From: Dermatophagoides farinae
Taxonomy: Eukaryota; Arthropoda; Arachnida; Sarcoptiformes; Pyroglyphidae
Reading direction: 5' to 3'
NCBI RefSeq assembly: GCF_024713945.1
Contig: NC_134677.1
Span: 2,917,001 to 2,981,000 of the forward strand
Length of the DNA: 64,000 nt
The position numbers were made by a program, and so were the translations under genes. Of the stretch, positions 14,201 to 25,400 are shown piece after piece; position 1 is the stretch's first letter, and each line of letters opens with the position of its first letter. Under the pieces are notes generated by a model. That model saw nothing but the letters and a program-made list of their open reading frames with translations. It was not told the DNA's origin and made no database searches.

Positions 14201-17200
14201 CCATGCCTGAATCAATGAATCGTCTTGCCAAAGGTATTTTGGATTGTCAGTTTTTTTCGTATATATATGACATGTAAAAATTTTTCAAATAAACAGGAAA
14301 TGTTTGGCAGCTCAATTTTAATCCAGTACTAGTCGTATTGATTGCCGTTGTCACCGGTATCGTATTGATTGCATTTTTTATTGTTTTGATCGTTCGATGG
14401 AAAACGATGAAACCGACAAATGCAAGTGGTGCAAATTGTGCATCATCATCATCATCGAATTTAAATCATCGATATCATCATCATGGTGAGTTCAAAATTT
14501 TTCAATTTAAATTTTTTAGTTGAATTCACAAATAGAGAATGTTTTGCCTGTGTAGAATTTTTTTTTTGTCACTTGTAGTAATTCCATGTCAATTTGATTA
14601 ATTCGCTTGAATATAAAGGAAAATAGACAAAAAACATGGAAATATAATTAATGTTCACACACAAATCATTTATCCAAACTGATAGAATTCTCAACAAAAA
14701 AATGGCATGGAATTTTTTTTCTGTTTTTTGTTGAAATTTCATTTCATTACTAGTGAATTTCAAGAGAAATTTTTCTCTCATTCTTGCTATATTGAACGAC
14801 TTATCTGTTGTTCAACACACACACATTAAAGAAACAAAAAAAAATGAGAATTTCAAATCAATATTTTAGTTTTTTCTTTTGACTCAAAATGGTCAATAAA
14901 ATGTATTCTATGCGGCCATATCCTTCTACTCGGATAGAATGATGATGATGATGATGATCCATCATTGAAAAATATGAATTGACTGGACCTCGAAACAAAA
15001 CGTTGGCTGCTGCTGCCGCTTCTGTACACATACATCAATTCGATCGAAACACAAATTCCAATTTACGGTCAATTATTTTTCTTTTTCCATTCTCTATCTT
15101 TCCATTCTCTTCTCGATTTTTTTTCTTATTATTCTTGTTTTTTTTCTTAGTTTTTCGGTTGGTTTGGCTAAAAACTCGGAGTTGTAACAGTATGTAACAT
15201 CCGAATAAATATAAAACAATAAGCCGTAAGAAAGAAGATAATTCTTTCATCATCATTGTCTTCAACGCTAGAAATACGAACCAACCGAGAGATGGAAAAA
15301 ACGACTGGAACAAACATCATTTATTTTCTTAGTTCTGGTTACTAGATTTTTTTTCTACTATTCGCGCTCGGTTTGATGTTTCTTTTTTTTCCTATTTCAT
15401 TTGTTACGATACATTTCGGCCAATTCATCTGGTTGTTGTTATTTTTTTTTTGTTTTGGACAACAAGCCATTAACGCCATCCAAATACATTGTCTATTTCT
15501 TTGTTTGTGTGTGTTTGTTACAATCATTTTTCTCTCAATCTACTACTATTTATTCGTCCTAAGAAATAAGAATAAATTTTCACAAAAAAAATTATCTTTT
15601 TTCATACTGATTTATTCTTATTCCATCTAAAATATGGAATCCATGTCAACAAAAAAAACAACATTACATAGAATTGTATTATACGTTGTTTTTTCCTGTT
15701 TATGCATGCTACACTACCAAGGTCATTAGGTTTACATAGAAATATGGTTATAAGAATAATAATACATAAAACTAGAATATTCTGGTCGATATTATGAATG
15801 AATGAAGAATTGTGTTTGTTGTAATGATTGTGTAACCGAATTCATAACACCATTTTTACTTATTCTTATTTGTACTTATTATTATTTGCATATTGTAATT
15901 TTTTTTCTATGATAACTGAATATGATACAATACTGAAATATTCTTTGCGAATTTATTATTCGTGGACTTGATACAACACAACAATACGTTGACCGAATTG
16001 TTCGATCAGGATTATTGTCCACTACTTATTCATTGTATACAATCCATTCATATATACGATTGTAGACATGAATATTGTTGTTGGTGTTGTTCAAGGCTTG
16101 ATAGAAATGCTAAAAATTCTATATGTGTATAATAGTCATTATAATAACAATTCAAAATGTTTGCTTTCTACACAAATGATAATCGTAATAATAATCAATA
16201 TAGTAATTATTATTAAATATAATGTATAAAAACAATGGCGATAATATAGAAATCGAGCGAAAAAAAACAAAAACTTTTGTTCCATTTCTCTATTCATTCA
16301 TTTCACTTGTGGTTTCTATGTGAACCCCCCACCCCCTTCCGTTATCAGAAGAAAAACTAGCCCGACCACCACATATACATTTGTTAATGATCCTATAGGA
16401 TTTAGCCTTGAATTTTTTCCATATTATCTTTTGGAATTTTTTTTTTTATTAAAGCATTCTGCTCAAATTCGTTCGTTTTTTGATCTATTGATTCCATTGA
16501 GTGTTTTGATATTTTCATTTCTGAAAATGTATTAATATAAAAATGATTTATTATTTTTTTCGTTAATGAACAAGTGAAAAAAATATGACAATTTTTTGTC
16601 TATTGTAAAAATCATATTATAAATTTTGTATCAATAACAAATTACTTTTAAGAGATGCCAATCGAAAATTCACATGAATAATGGCCATATCTTTGATGAT
16701 TATGATTATAAATCCAGATCACATACAGAATTTTCACATCTTTTGGATCAATTTTAGTTGTTAATGTAAAATTTTCATCCAGAATCCCCATATTGATTTG
16801 GTTACTGTGTTGATATACACAAATGAATTATCCATTCACCATAATAATAGTTGCTGTATAACAAGCCATATGTTGTTGATGTTGTGACCCAATAAAAGAT
16901 CCATTTTGTGAATATTTGTAAAAATAGACAATTTTTCTTTTTTTTTATTCTTCATTTTTTGGTCTGACATGGCATTATAATTTGTATGATATTGATACGA
17001 AGAACGAATACGAAACATACAAAGAAGATAGAAACAGACAGAGGAAATTGTTCATTGTCGGTCATTTATATTATCATTCAAATTCTTATCAATATGTGTT
17101 CGTTTATAAATAAATATCGTCTGATTATATTCAAATAAATTTCGAACAAATTTGAATAATCTATGATGATGATGATAATGTTAGCTTTACAAACAAAAAA

Positions 17201-20200
17201 AAAGAGCAAATATATTCTTTCCTTTTTTTATCATATCGAGAAAAAAAAAATGAAAATAACCCATAACGGAATGCCATTGCTTGCCATATCATCAACAACA
17301 ATATATTCACAAAATCGAAGAATTTTTTTTCATATACAACAGTAGATATAAAACTGAAACAACAACAAAGAAAAAAAAAGAAAAATGAGACCAGAAATGA
17401 TCGTCATTTGTTATAACAGACATTCACACACACACATGGGGCACCCAATGAATCAATGAATTTGTTGGCTTTTTCTTTTCTTTTTTTGCTGCCCTTATAG
17501 ATATGGCATCCAGTTTCCTGGACCAAGTTGGTCATTTATTCAATTATTTTATTTCCTATGATGATGATGATGTCTTTATGCAAAAGAAATAATTTCCAGC
17601 TGAAACAACAACGATGGACAACAGTGAACAGGAAACCAAAATATGTGGAAAAAATATTGGGAAAATAAATGTCCTCCAATGCAAATGGCAAATTGTCATC
17701 ATAATCAATTTTTTTTTCGTTCGGCTAAAAAACAGTTACAGACCAGAATTTATTAGTTAGCTTCCATTATGTTTAATGGTTAACTCCTTTTTCGTTTTAT
17801 TTTTTTTTTTTGCCGTGGTTACAACTTGATTTCTTGACCGTTGACCACAAAGCCAAGCACGTCGTTTTTTTTATTCATTCAGAACAAAATTTCACTTCGA
17901 TTTTGTCATTCGACTGATATGTCTTTATTGTTTATTGTTATATTGTGTCATGGGGTTATTTGTTTTCAACCCTCTGGAATCCGGGCTAAAATGGAATTGA
18001 TTTATAGTTTATCAGTAGATCAGTGTTATTTGAAGGATCCAAACAAAAAGAGGGGATTTTGATTTCTGTTTTTATGTGTGGTTTTCATTCTTTAAAACAT
18101 TTGTTTTTTTTTACAGCTGCTGTTGTCGTTGTTCAATTTATCTGTTAACATATCACATTTTGCATAATTATTCTAGTCATTGGATTTCTTTTTCTTTGTT
18201 CATTTTCACATTCTATCATGAATGAAAATAAAATGAAAATACCAATCTGAAATCATCGTGTCTTTCTCATTAGTAATTTATTTCACATTAATTTATGCCA
18301 TTTAATCCTTGGAAAACAGCAAAAAAAAACCAATGGAGAAAAAAACGTAGAGAATTTTCAGCAAAAAAAAAAAAAAAAACAAAAGAAAAAGAACAAAAAA
18401 ATGTTACTTTGTTAATTAGTTTAATTCATTTATTATTATTGTACAGACCCAAGTTGATCATTCATTCCATTCTTTTTTTATTTTCATTGATGGTGTGTAT
18501 TTTTTTTCTTTTTCTCATTCCCGTTCTTGTTCTTTGGCCATTGGTTTCCGTAGCGAAAGGTTTTTTTTCTCTTTTCAATCCGGGTTGAGAATTAACAAGA
18601 ATTGGTAAAAAAAACTGTGAATGGAAACCTGGAAAAAACAATCATAATGTATGAAACAAGTGAAAAAAAAACAACAAAAGAAGTACCAGACTGTGTTTTT
18701 TTTGTTTTCCATATTCGACTATTACAGGTGGAACAGGTTCGGAGTTACATTTTGGTTTCTATTCTGGTCCCGTATCTTTTTCTTCTTCTTTTGGTTTTAA
18801 TTATTCTTTTCTTCTTTGAATCTTTTTTTCCTTCTTTCAGCCAGTTCAAATCGTTCGAGATTTGAATGCTAAATCAGATGTAAATTTTTTTGGATCCTTT
18901 TGTTTCGGAGAAAAAAAGACAGAATTTCAAGCAAGAAAAAAAATGAGATGAGCTTTGACACACACACACAAAAATAATTCTGAATTATTTCAAAATTAAG
19001 CACAACAAAACCTCGGTTCTAAAAACAAAACAAAATCACGATATATATGAACATGTCACATTTTTATTATTGACAAATTTTTCATTGAATTTTCAAACTT
19101 TTGATTTTTGTTTGACTCGTTCAAGTGATTTTTCAACTGGTGAATATTATCACCCCTTTTTTAAATTTATCGGCCTATTTATTATCTGATTCAATTTCAT
19201 TAGTTATTTGTTGTTATTCTGTTTTGTCTCTGTTTACATTTGGATTTCTTGGAATCATTTTCAGGAAATATTTCCCCTTATCATCATTTATTTGTTCGGT
19301 TTTAGTCGTTGTTGTTGTCGTTATTTTAGGATTCTGTCATCATCTTCGGTGATGTTTGAAATTAGTATGTATTGTGTGTGTGTGTGTATGTTTGTGTTTA
19401 TACTAAGATAAGGCTCTACTATAGTTGATTCCGGGCGTTTGTTTGAAGAAACAAGAGTTTTTTCTTGTTTTTTTTTGCTTTCTTTGTTGTTCAAAAGTAA
19501 ACTGCTGCTGTTGTTGTCAATAATAAATGAAACTCTGTAGCCAGAAAAAAACAAAAAGAAATAGTCAGCTATAAATTATATTAACGGACATGAACAACAA
19601 TTAGATTTTTTTTTTTGAAGAGTAAAAACCCTTGAAAAAACAAAGAAAAAATAAAGAATCTTGGATAAGATATTGAAAGAATGGAGAAGAAAAAAGACTG
19701 ATGATGTTTTCATCATCATCATCATCATCATAAAAATGAAATTTTGTTGCTGTTGTTTTTTTTCTTCGATTAGATTTAAGCCATTTCAAATTTTTGTTTG
19801 TTTAATTCAATGTATATAATATTGAAATTGAATACCTCATAATCATCATCATCATCAATGTTGATGAAAATGATGATGGACCTTTTGTTTCAAAAAAAAT
19901 GACTTTGAGCACTTTTTATATGAAGAATTTATCTCACTACAGAATATTATGATGATGATGATGATGATGATACAATAAGATCTAATCTTGGCATCTCTAT
20001 ATCATCATCATTTTAATAGATAATGTCATTATGAAATCATAAATGAGATAGTTTTATGCATAGTCAAGTTTTTTTTTATATTCTTTTCATTCATTTATAA
20101 TAGGTATATTTAATGTTTCACAAAGATATTGTTGCTTGTCCCATTGGATCGATTCCGATTATTTCTTTCTTTGTGTATGCTTTTAATAATTGTTACAATA

Positions 20201-22249
20201 AAATGCATGAATGCAATTTTGAATTTGTGTATATGAAATATACTCTTTCACATAGCATGTCGATTTTTTTTTTGTTTTGTTTTTCGTGATATAGCTTATA
20301 TTTATGTATATGAATAGATAGAATTCCTATGAAATGGAACAATTATTTCAATTTAGAATTCTTAAATGTTTGAATTTTTCTTAAATATTGATACAGACCA
20401 AAAATCATTACAATCATTATCGACCAATAGTAATGGTGGTAATAATGGTACATCATCAATAAATGGTTCGTCACAGACGACCAATACAACGATCAATAGT
20501 ACAACATTATCATCATCCGATATGTCTTCCAGTACAACATCCAACAATAATAATAACCACAACAACAATATTTTGGGTAATAACAATGAAATTCTCGTTT
20601 AGATTATAAATCCATTTCCGTTGATGTTATATGTGGCCAGTAATGAAAAAAATGATGATTATCCGGTCTTAGCGATAGTTTCACATACAATTATCTTGAT
20701 GGTTTTTTTTTCTCTTCTTGTTTTTTTTCTGTGTGTGTGTGTTTTTTTTGTTTGTCCATTTTTATATTTGGTTTATTTGTTTTCCGTTTCCTTTTATTGG
20801 TTCCATTGATCATTTATATAATTATATGAATTTTTTTTCCTTGATTATATTACAACGTAATGTTTTTTTTTCATTTTTGTTGTTGTTGTTTATTTCATTT
20901 ATTGAAATATAGAAATAGCCAATGAAATGACTACCAAAAATGCCTTATGTAATGAATTGGATGATATTGTTCTCAATGGTGATGATGTTGAAAAATTAAC
21001 TATACCATTGAATGGTCATCCGCCATCATCAACAACACCTACAGGTGCAACAATCATGCGTAGCAATATCTATTCATCTGGGCCATTATCATCATCCAAT
21101 AACAATACCGGTGCCAATGGTATGGTGGCTTCAAATAAACATGTTACATGGCGTCCAGATACGCCTCCATCACCAACGCCAAATATTTATACGGTAAGTT
21201 TTGTTTTTTATTTTAATTGATCATTTCTTTAAATTTTTACCACTTTTTCTCCATAATTTCTTAATTCTTGATTTATTAATTGAAGAAAAAACTATTTCTT
21301 TTCTTTTTTTCCTATTTACAAACAATGACTTTTTAACGTCTTTTCTTTGAATATCTTGAATGGTCAATCCAATCTATCTTTATCTTCTATTTCCTATTGG
21401 TTCGAACAACAACAACAAAAAAAAAATCGTTGATTATAATGATGATGAAATGAATAGCAATATACAAATATTGGCTATATGCCAATCACTCCAATGGATT
21501 CCATTGATTCATATCAATTAATAGCCACTGGAGCATCATTACCACATAATTCAACTGGTAATACAGTTGTTCCAATGTCTTATACATTAGCTGCCGGTCT
21601 AAATGGTGGTTGTTATGAGACAACATTTATGGATCAACATCCAAATCATCATAATCAATCTGTGCCTCAACAACATTCAACAACACCATACGGTGTTATT
21701 GTTTCCGATAGTGGTGGTGGTGGTGGTGCTATCGGTGCCATCACCGGTAATATAACGACAAACATTCCAATGCCACCATCATCATCATATCTATCACAAC
21801 ATAATCAATTATCATCACAGAATCCATATGGAATACATACATCATCAACAATAATGACAACAGCTACAACAACAACGCCTCAACAACAATCTTGCCAGGT
21901 TTATGGTACAATACCAAGACGTGTACGTGTGATACCTAATAGTAATAATGGTGTTAATAGTATGGATATGGTTACTTCACAACCAGGAATTGTTCCAGGT
22001 ATTCCAGTATCATCATCAATAGCATCATCAAGTAGTGGTGCTAGTATAGGGACAAACCATAGCCATACACCATCATCATTACAACATCCAAATATTGTTA
22101 ATGGTAGTCAATATCAATTTCATCATCCACCAACAATGACCAGCCATAGTGCAAGTCATAATACATTAACTATTAGTCCACAACAAACGCCCACATCATC
22201 AACGACAACAAATGATCCATCATCATCATCATCAATGACACAAGTATAA
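1..22249 (+). CDS. side-like: Sidestep-family transmembrane Ig/FnIII adhesion protein (3' part of gene)
   Basis: Eight exons join in frame: 1-284, 7195-7497, 11630-11941, 13637-14233, 14297-14485, 20397-20576, 20913-21193 and 21458-22249, giving 978 residues in the window plus an unseen N-terminus. Domain order is Ig, Ig, Ig, Ig, FnIII, one TM helix (about residues 509-531 of the visible part) and a roughly 445-residue cytoplasmic tail. Family-diagnostic signatures are visible: the YAPQVTLKLGS entry to an Ig domain, EGNDVYFEC, SNQSLVLQKV, and the Ig5-FnIII unit with KIIYGAARHE and YDGGLVQHF. Known for the family: Sidestep proteins are cell-surface partners of Beaten-path proteins in Drosophila axon guidance and synaptic pairing. 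All junctions up to exon 7 are phase 1, as usual for Ig/FnIII modules. The paralogue (side, side-II to side-VIII) cannot be fixed by eye. The gene lies upstream of, and parallel to, the Ptp99A-like gene. Confidence 0.93.
1894..1911. repeat. (AC)n microsatellite
   Basis: Nine dinucleotide units in intron sequence, read as TG on the other strand. Confidence 0.9.
2539..2560. repeat. (GT)11 microsatellite
   Basis: Perfect dinucleotide run in the first visible Sidestep-like intron. Confidence 0.95.
3941..3966. repeat. (TG)13 microsatellite
   Basis: Perfect dinucleotide run, intronic. Confidence 0.95.
5186..5216. repeat. (TG)n microsatellite, 31 nt
   Basis: One of the longest perfect dinucleotide runs in the window, intronic. 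Confidence 0.95.
5461..5480. repeat. (AGAT)5 tetranucleotide repeat
   Basis: Perfect tetranucleotide run, continued imperfectly to the right. Confidence 0.95.
5616..5639. repeat. (CAT)8 trinucleotide repeat
   Basis: Perfect run of the ATC/GAT class that pervades the window. Confidence 0.95.
7195..7497 (+). CDS. side-like: Sidestep-like exon: Ig domain
   Basis: Phase 1 in, phase 1 out. The joined junction reads LNF-RPLVVKILGE. A complete Ig domain follows, with Cys in SIITCESSG, Trp pair in ITWWLAG and second Cys in EITCRAENP, ending QLEIN. The acceptor is a T-rich tract ending CTACAG and the donor is GTAAGT at 7498. The N-glycosylation sequon NKT is visible in the middle of the domain. Confidence 0.92.
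7677..7709. repeat. Interrupted (TG)n microsatellite
   Basis: Two TG runs split by a single C, 180 nt downstream of a Sidestep-like exon. Confidence 0.9.
8800..8819. repeat. Perfect 20-bp palindrome containing three TCTAGA/CTAGA cores
   Basis: Reads identically on both strands. Its right end, with the next base, includes TTCTAGAA, an inverted TTCnnGAA unit resembling part of a heat-shock element. It is intronic and function is unknown. Confidence 0.85.
10071..10097. repeat. (GAT)9 trinucleotide repeat
   Basis: Perfect run, intronic. Confidence 0.95.
11630..11941 (+). CDS. side-like: Sidestep-like exon: Ig domain with the family-typical YAPQVTLKLGS start
   Basis: Phase 1/1. It begins (Y)APQVTLKLGSNLR, then EGNDVYFECVIRASPW, VRWHFEGREL, GIIVSNQSLVLQKV, KYTCSATNSEGDGESN and QFAPICKAG. 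This order of motifs is the strongest family signature in the window and is what identifies the gene as Sidestep-like rather than a generic Ig adhesion protein. Acceptor AAACAG; donor GTAAGT at 11942. Confidence 0.95.
11942..13636 (+). other. Intron of Sidestep-like gene (1.7 kb)
   Basis: AT-rich intron. It includes a (TC)n-rich stretch near 12800 and ends with an unusual acceptor in which T8 is followed by (GT)5 immediately before ATAG (13615-13636). Nothing coding was seen. Confidence 0.8.
13637..14233 (+). CDS. side-like: Sidestep-like exon: membrane-proximal Ig plus FnIII domain
   Basis: Phase 1/1, 597 nt. The Ig part runs from GQKIIYGAARHETVNIICE to TIYCWGRNSVGVQSKPC, with Cys in IICE and IYCW. 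The FnIII part starts at GSPDPVRNCSVFNVTEDS, continues through CDEGYDGGLVQHFLLEIYD and LNNLQPAHTYLFVIYAANAKGRS, and ends TAFTLAMPE. The Ig-FnIII pairing in one exon and the GYDGGL motif match Sidestep-family proteins. Sequons NCS, NVT (two) and NGT are present. Confidence 0.94.
14297..14485 (+). CDS. side-like: Sidestep-like exon: transmembrane helix
   Basis: Follows a 63-nt intron (14234-14296). The exon encodes a short stalk (NVWQLNFNP), a hydrophobic helix from about VLVVLIAVV to FFIVLIV, then a basic stop-transfer RWKTMK and the start of a Ser- and His-rich cytoplasmic tail. Phase 1/1, donor GTGAGT at 14486. The orientation is type I. Confidence 0.93.
14486..20396 (+). other. Intron of Sidestep-like gene (5.9 kb)
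   Basis: Mostly poly-T, ATC/GAT and CAA repeats. Two patches are less repetitive: 14973-15070 (a short Ala-rich open frame without usable splice sites) and 16648-16944 (minus-strand open frame with one internal stop). Neither could be linked to the gene. Nothing else coding was seen. Confidence 0.75.
20397..20576 (+). CDS. side-like: Sidestep-like exon: Ser/Thr/Asn-rich cytoplasmic segment
   Basis: Phase 1/1, 59 full codons, almost entirely Ser, Thr, Asn and Gly with no recognisable motif. It is supported by the intact frame between a CAG acceptor and a GTAATA donor and by phase agreement with both neighbours. It is likely a disordered linker. The donor is weaker than elsewhere in the gene, so this exon could be skipped; phase 1/1 would keep the frame. 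Confidence 0.75.
20577..20912 (+). other. Intron of Sidestep-like gene (336 nt)
   Basis: Short T-rich intron with a small TG run near 20731. It ends in a TTG repeat followed by an ATATAG acceptor. No other feature was seen. Confidence 0.75.
20913..21193 (+). CDS. side-like: Sidestep-like exon: cytoplasmic segment with HVTWRPDTPPSP motif
   Basis: Phase 1 in, phase 0 out. It encodes EIANEMTTKNALCNELDDI, then DDVEKLTIPLNGHPP, and ends with the compact segment NKHVTWRPDTPPSPTPNIY. This ordered, Pro-rich island inside an otherwise low-complexity tail is the best candidate for a conserved cytoplasmic interaction site. It contains two minimal Ser/Thr-Pro phosphorylation contexts. Donor GTAAGT at 21194. 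Confidence 0.9.
21458..22249 (+). CDS. side-like: Sidestep-like terminal exon: cytoplasmic tail ending TQV
   Basis: Phase 0 entry (QYTNIGYMPITPMDS), 263 codons, stop TAA at 22247-22249. The tail is rich in Ser, Thr, Gln, His and Asn, with two less repetitive islands: NPYGIHTSS and CQVYGTIPRRVRVIPN. The last residues, SSSMTQV, fit a class I PDZ-binding consensus (S/T-X-hydrophobic at the C-terminus). Much of the Ser content is encoded by the same ATC-type trinucleotide runs found in the introns. Confidence 0.9.
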   Translation, partial: QYTNIGYMPITPMDSIDSYQLIATGASLPHNSTGNTVVPMSYTLAAGLNGGCYETTFMDQHPNHHNQSVPQQHSTTPYGVIVSDSGGGGGAIGAITGNITTNIPMPPSSSYLSQHNQLSSQNPYGIHTSSTIMTTATTTTPQQQSCQVYGTIPRRVRVIPNSNNGVNSMDMVTSQPGIVPGIPVSSSIASSSSGASIGTNHSHTPSSLQHPNIVNGSQYQFHHPPTMTSHSASHNTLTISPQQTPTSSTTTNDPSSSSSMTQV

Positions 22250-22271
22250 TTATTATAATTCAAATTTTAAT

Positions 22272-22298
22272 GATGATGATGATGATGATGATGATGAT
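22272..22298. repeat. (GAT)9 in presumed 3' UTR of Sidestep-like gene
   Basis: Begins 22 nt after the stop codon, so it is probably transcribed into the mature mRNA. Confidence 0.9.
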
Positions 22299-22455
22299 AA
22301 TAATTTCACTATAATCAACGATAACTAAAACCCACGAGAAATCGACCATCATAATATTAAATGAATCCATTGCAAAAAAAAGCTCAAATTCCGTGTAATT
22401 ATCATTTGACGAACAAAGAATAATTTTTCTATCAATTTCCAAAATGGATAGTAAA

Positions 22456-22461
22456 AATAAA
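22456..22461 (+). terminator. Candidate polyadenylation signal AATAAA for Sidestep-like gene
   Basis: Canonical hexamer about 210 nt after the stop codon. AATAAA is common by chance in sequence this AT-rich, so the site is only a candidate. Confidence 0.35.
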
Positions 22462-25400
22462 CTTTGTATTAATTTTTTAACCTCTTTCTGGCCAAACAAA
22501 CAAAAAAATAGAATATTGTAAATAATGAATGTATCATATTGCCATCGAATTAATTCATTCATCGTTCATGAGTGGGTGTGTATTTGTGTGTGTGTGCGAC
22601 AGTTCAATGAATTTTCAGTACGTGCATACACACACACACACACACCTGCATTATCATCATCATTATTTTCATTGTCATTCAGCTGTCGCCATTTTTTTTT
22701 TAATTTTGATTTCAATTCAATTCAAATCATTTCTTGTCATTTTGTTATATAATAATTACCTTAAGCCTATTAAATTTCTTCTTTTTTTTTGGGCAGATGA
22801 TATATGGTCACACCATACATAACAACGACACCGACAATGAATGAAAAAAACATTCAATTTTTATTTGATTGTTATTATTATAAATTGCTGTTTTATTATT
22901 GATTAAATATATGAATTGGAAAAAAAAACAAAAACTATATTCTGAATGACAATTGCCAATTGACACACACACACAGACACAGACACATATGGAGAGAAAA
23001 TTGAATCAATAAAAAAAACAGGAAAATGAAAAGAAAAATTATTTTTTTCTTCAAACACAAATACAATGAAATAAAATAATAATGATAAATTGATTCAATT
23101 TTCTTAATTATTATTAACAACAATTTTGTTGAAAAATCAATAATCATGATGATGATGATGATGTTGATTTTTATAAATTTCTTAATCATCATCATCCATA
23201 AATAATAATTAATGGATTGATCGATTCGGTAATTTCATATCGTTATAGAGAATTGACAAACGAGGCGCGATGGAAAAAAAGAAAAAGAAAAAACAAAAAT
23301 TCCTTTCTATTCAATATACATTGAATTGTTGTTGATGGCAATTAATAATAGATCATTCAGTATTGATTGCAATATCAATGTTTATTATAAAACAATAATA
23401 AAAATAATGCAATAGAATCTAATTTTTCCTTCGAGATATTTTTTGTTTATTTGTTTGTTTTTTTTTTCTCATCATCTTCATCTGTTTCTGTCATAACAAC
23501 AACAATATCTCTCGATAATTTCTTCATTATTTGAGTCGTAAAAATGCGGAAAAAACAACAAGAGGAATGATTCCTAGAATCGCAAAAAAATTACAAATAC
23601 AAAATATGTGGCAACGTTGTTTGTTTGAATTCAAAAAAAAGGTCAATCCAATACAATCCATCTTTCATCATCATCACCATCGATCGATTGATAGATTTAA
23701 TTTCGGTCATATTTTTCTATCATTCGACTCTTTTCTTATTTTATCTTTGTCCTGTGTTGTTATTATTATCATGTTCGATTCTTTTCATTTCCCGGGTTTC
23801 AATTCTTTCTGATTAATTTTCATTTTTTTTGTCTCGTTGGCCCAATTTTTTTCCTGTTTTCATTTTTCTTACGTTCGGCTTTGCACGATACAATTTCCGG
23901 AAGAAATTCGTTTTTTTCTTCTTATTCTCATCTATCTCATAAACCAATATAACACAATAATAATAATCTGATTGTTTTTTGTTTCTCTTATTTGTTTCAA
24001 AATATCCACTTATTCATTCTATATTTGTGTTTGTAGCCAATGTTATTGTGTACGACAATAGATGACGACGACGACGACAATATGGTCAATAATATTGATG
24101 GTGGGAATAATTGTGGACAGAAAATAATATTCAAACAACAGCAACAACAACGAGAAAAACATTCATCCAATGATGAGGACGACTACTATGATGATGAGGA
24201 TGATGATGAAAAAAAACCAATCAAACAACCATAAAATATGGATTCCATTGGAACAAAAATCATTTGATTTTGGGATTAGAATTTTTTGTTTTCATTTCAA
24301 ACACATTTACCAAAGAAAATATCCATTGTATTCTCTTATTATATCGACTTTAATCGATTTTTTTTCTTGAATGTCAATTGTAAAAGTTTTTATTCTTGAT
24401 CAAAATTAATTTTTGTATCTATTGTGACGAATTTTCATCGTTTATTTTTAAATTAAAATTATTATTTAAGAAATAAAAAAATTATTATTGAAGCTCGACG
24501 AGTACTCGTTCATATCAATTCAATGAATTAAAGGGCCAATGCATCATTCAATCAATGTTCTCTTTTTGTTTGTGTCATTATCATCCAATTTGAATGATGA
24601 TCCAGGTTAAAATGAATATGAAATTCTTGTTAAAAATATTTTAAGAATAGATTATTCACATTTTTCATTCATTCTGTAACTTGTCAGTGACGCAGGTGTG
24701 TTTTTAAAACTGCATTATTCATCCACATTCCTCCAGACATATACACACACACCAAACGAACCAAAAACGGAATCATTTAAAATGAATACACAAATACAGT
24801 GACAATGTAAATGATGAGGAAAAATTTTTTCATTGCGTGACTAACGATTTCAAAAAGTTGATACGAAGAAACGAATTCTGTAAAATATATAGCAAATTTG
24901 GTTTACCTTCATTAAATCAATCTGTTTAGGTACGTGGTTTTTTTTTCATTGATTTCGAAAAAAAACGTATTTGAATTTTTTCCGTCTGCCAACTAATTCA
25001 AAGCCTTGTATATTCTTACATCTCATTGAACTCAAAAATTGGAAAGCAATAGTTTTTTTTTGATTGTCGTTATAATGTTTTCTTTGTTTCATGATGGGGA
25101 AATAAATTCTGTAATATTTACATTTGATTTTGTTTATTCAATTCTTATAATATATGAAGAATAAAGAAAAACTTTCGGCAGCTACGTTTGGCCCTCTTCT
25201 ATTCTGTCGCTCTGTCTTTGTTGAAATATTTGCAACACAGTTGGTTAAGAATAAGAACAAGTGAAAAATATGCACAATTCAAACAAAAACAAAACAGTTA
25301 TATTTCGGTTATAATATTAGCATATAAATATACTATAAACGGAACTATTGTTCCAATTAATTATAATAAACATTTGTTGACATAAATTAAATCATTATAT

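Noticed and set aside
14973-15070. Short plus-strand open frame with an Ala5 run inside a Sidestep-like intron
   Set aside because: No acceptor directly before it and no donor after it in a compatible phase; upstream GAT repeat puts stops in frame.
24040-24234. Acidic, Gln/Asp-rich 64-codon open frame in the intergenic region
   Set aside because: Encoded by GAC/GAT and CAA repeats; no partner exon or homology recognised. A terminal exon of an unseen gene cannot be fully excluded.
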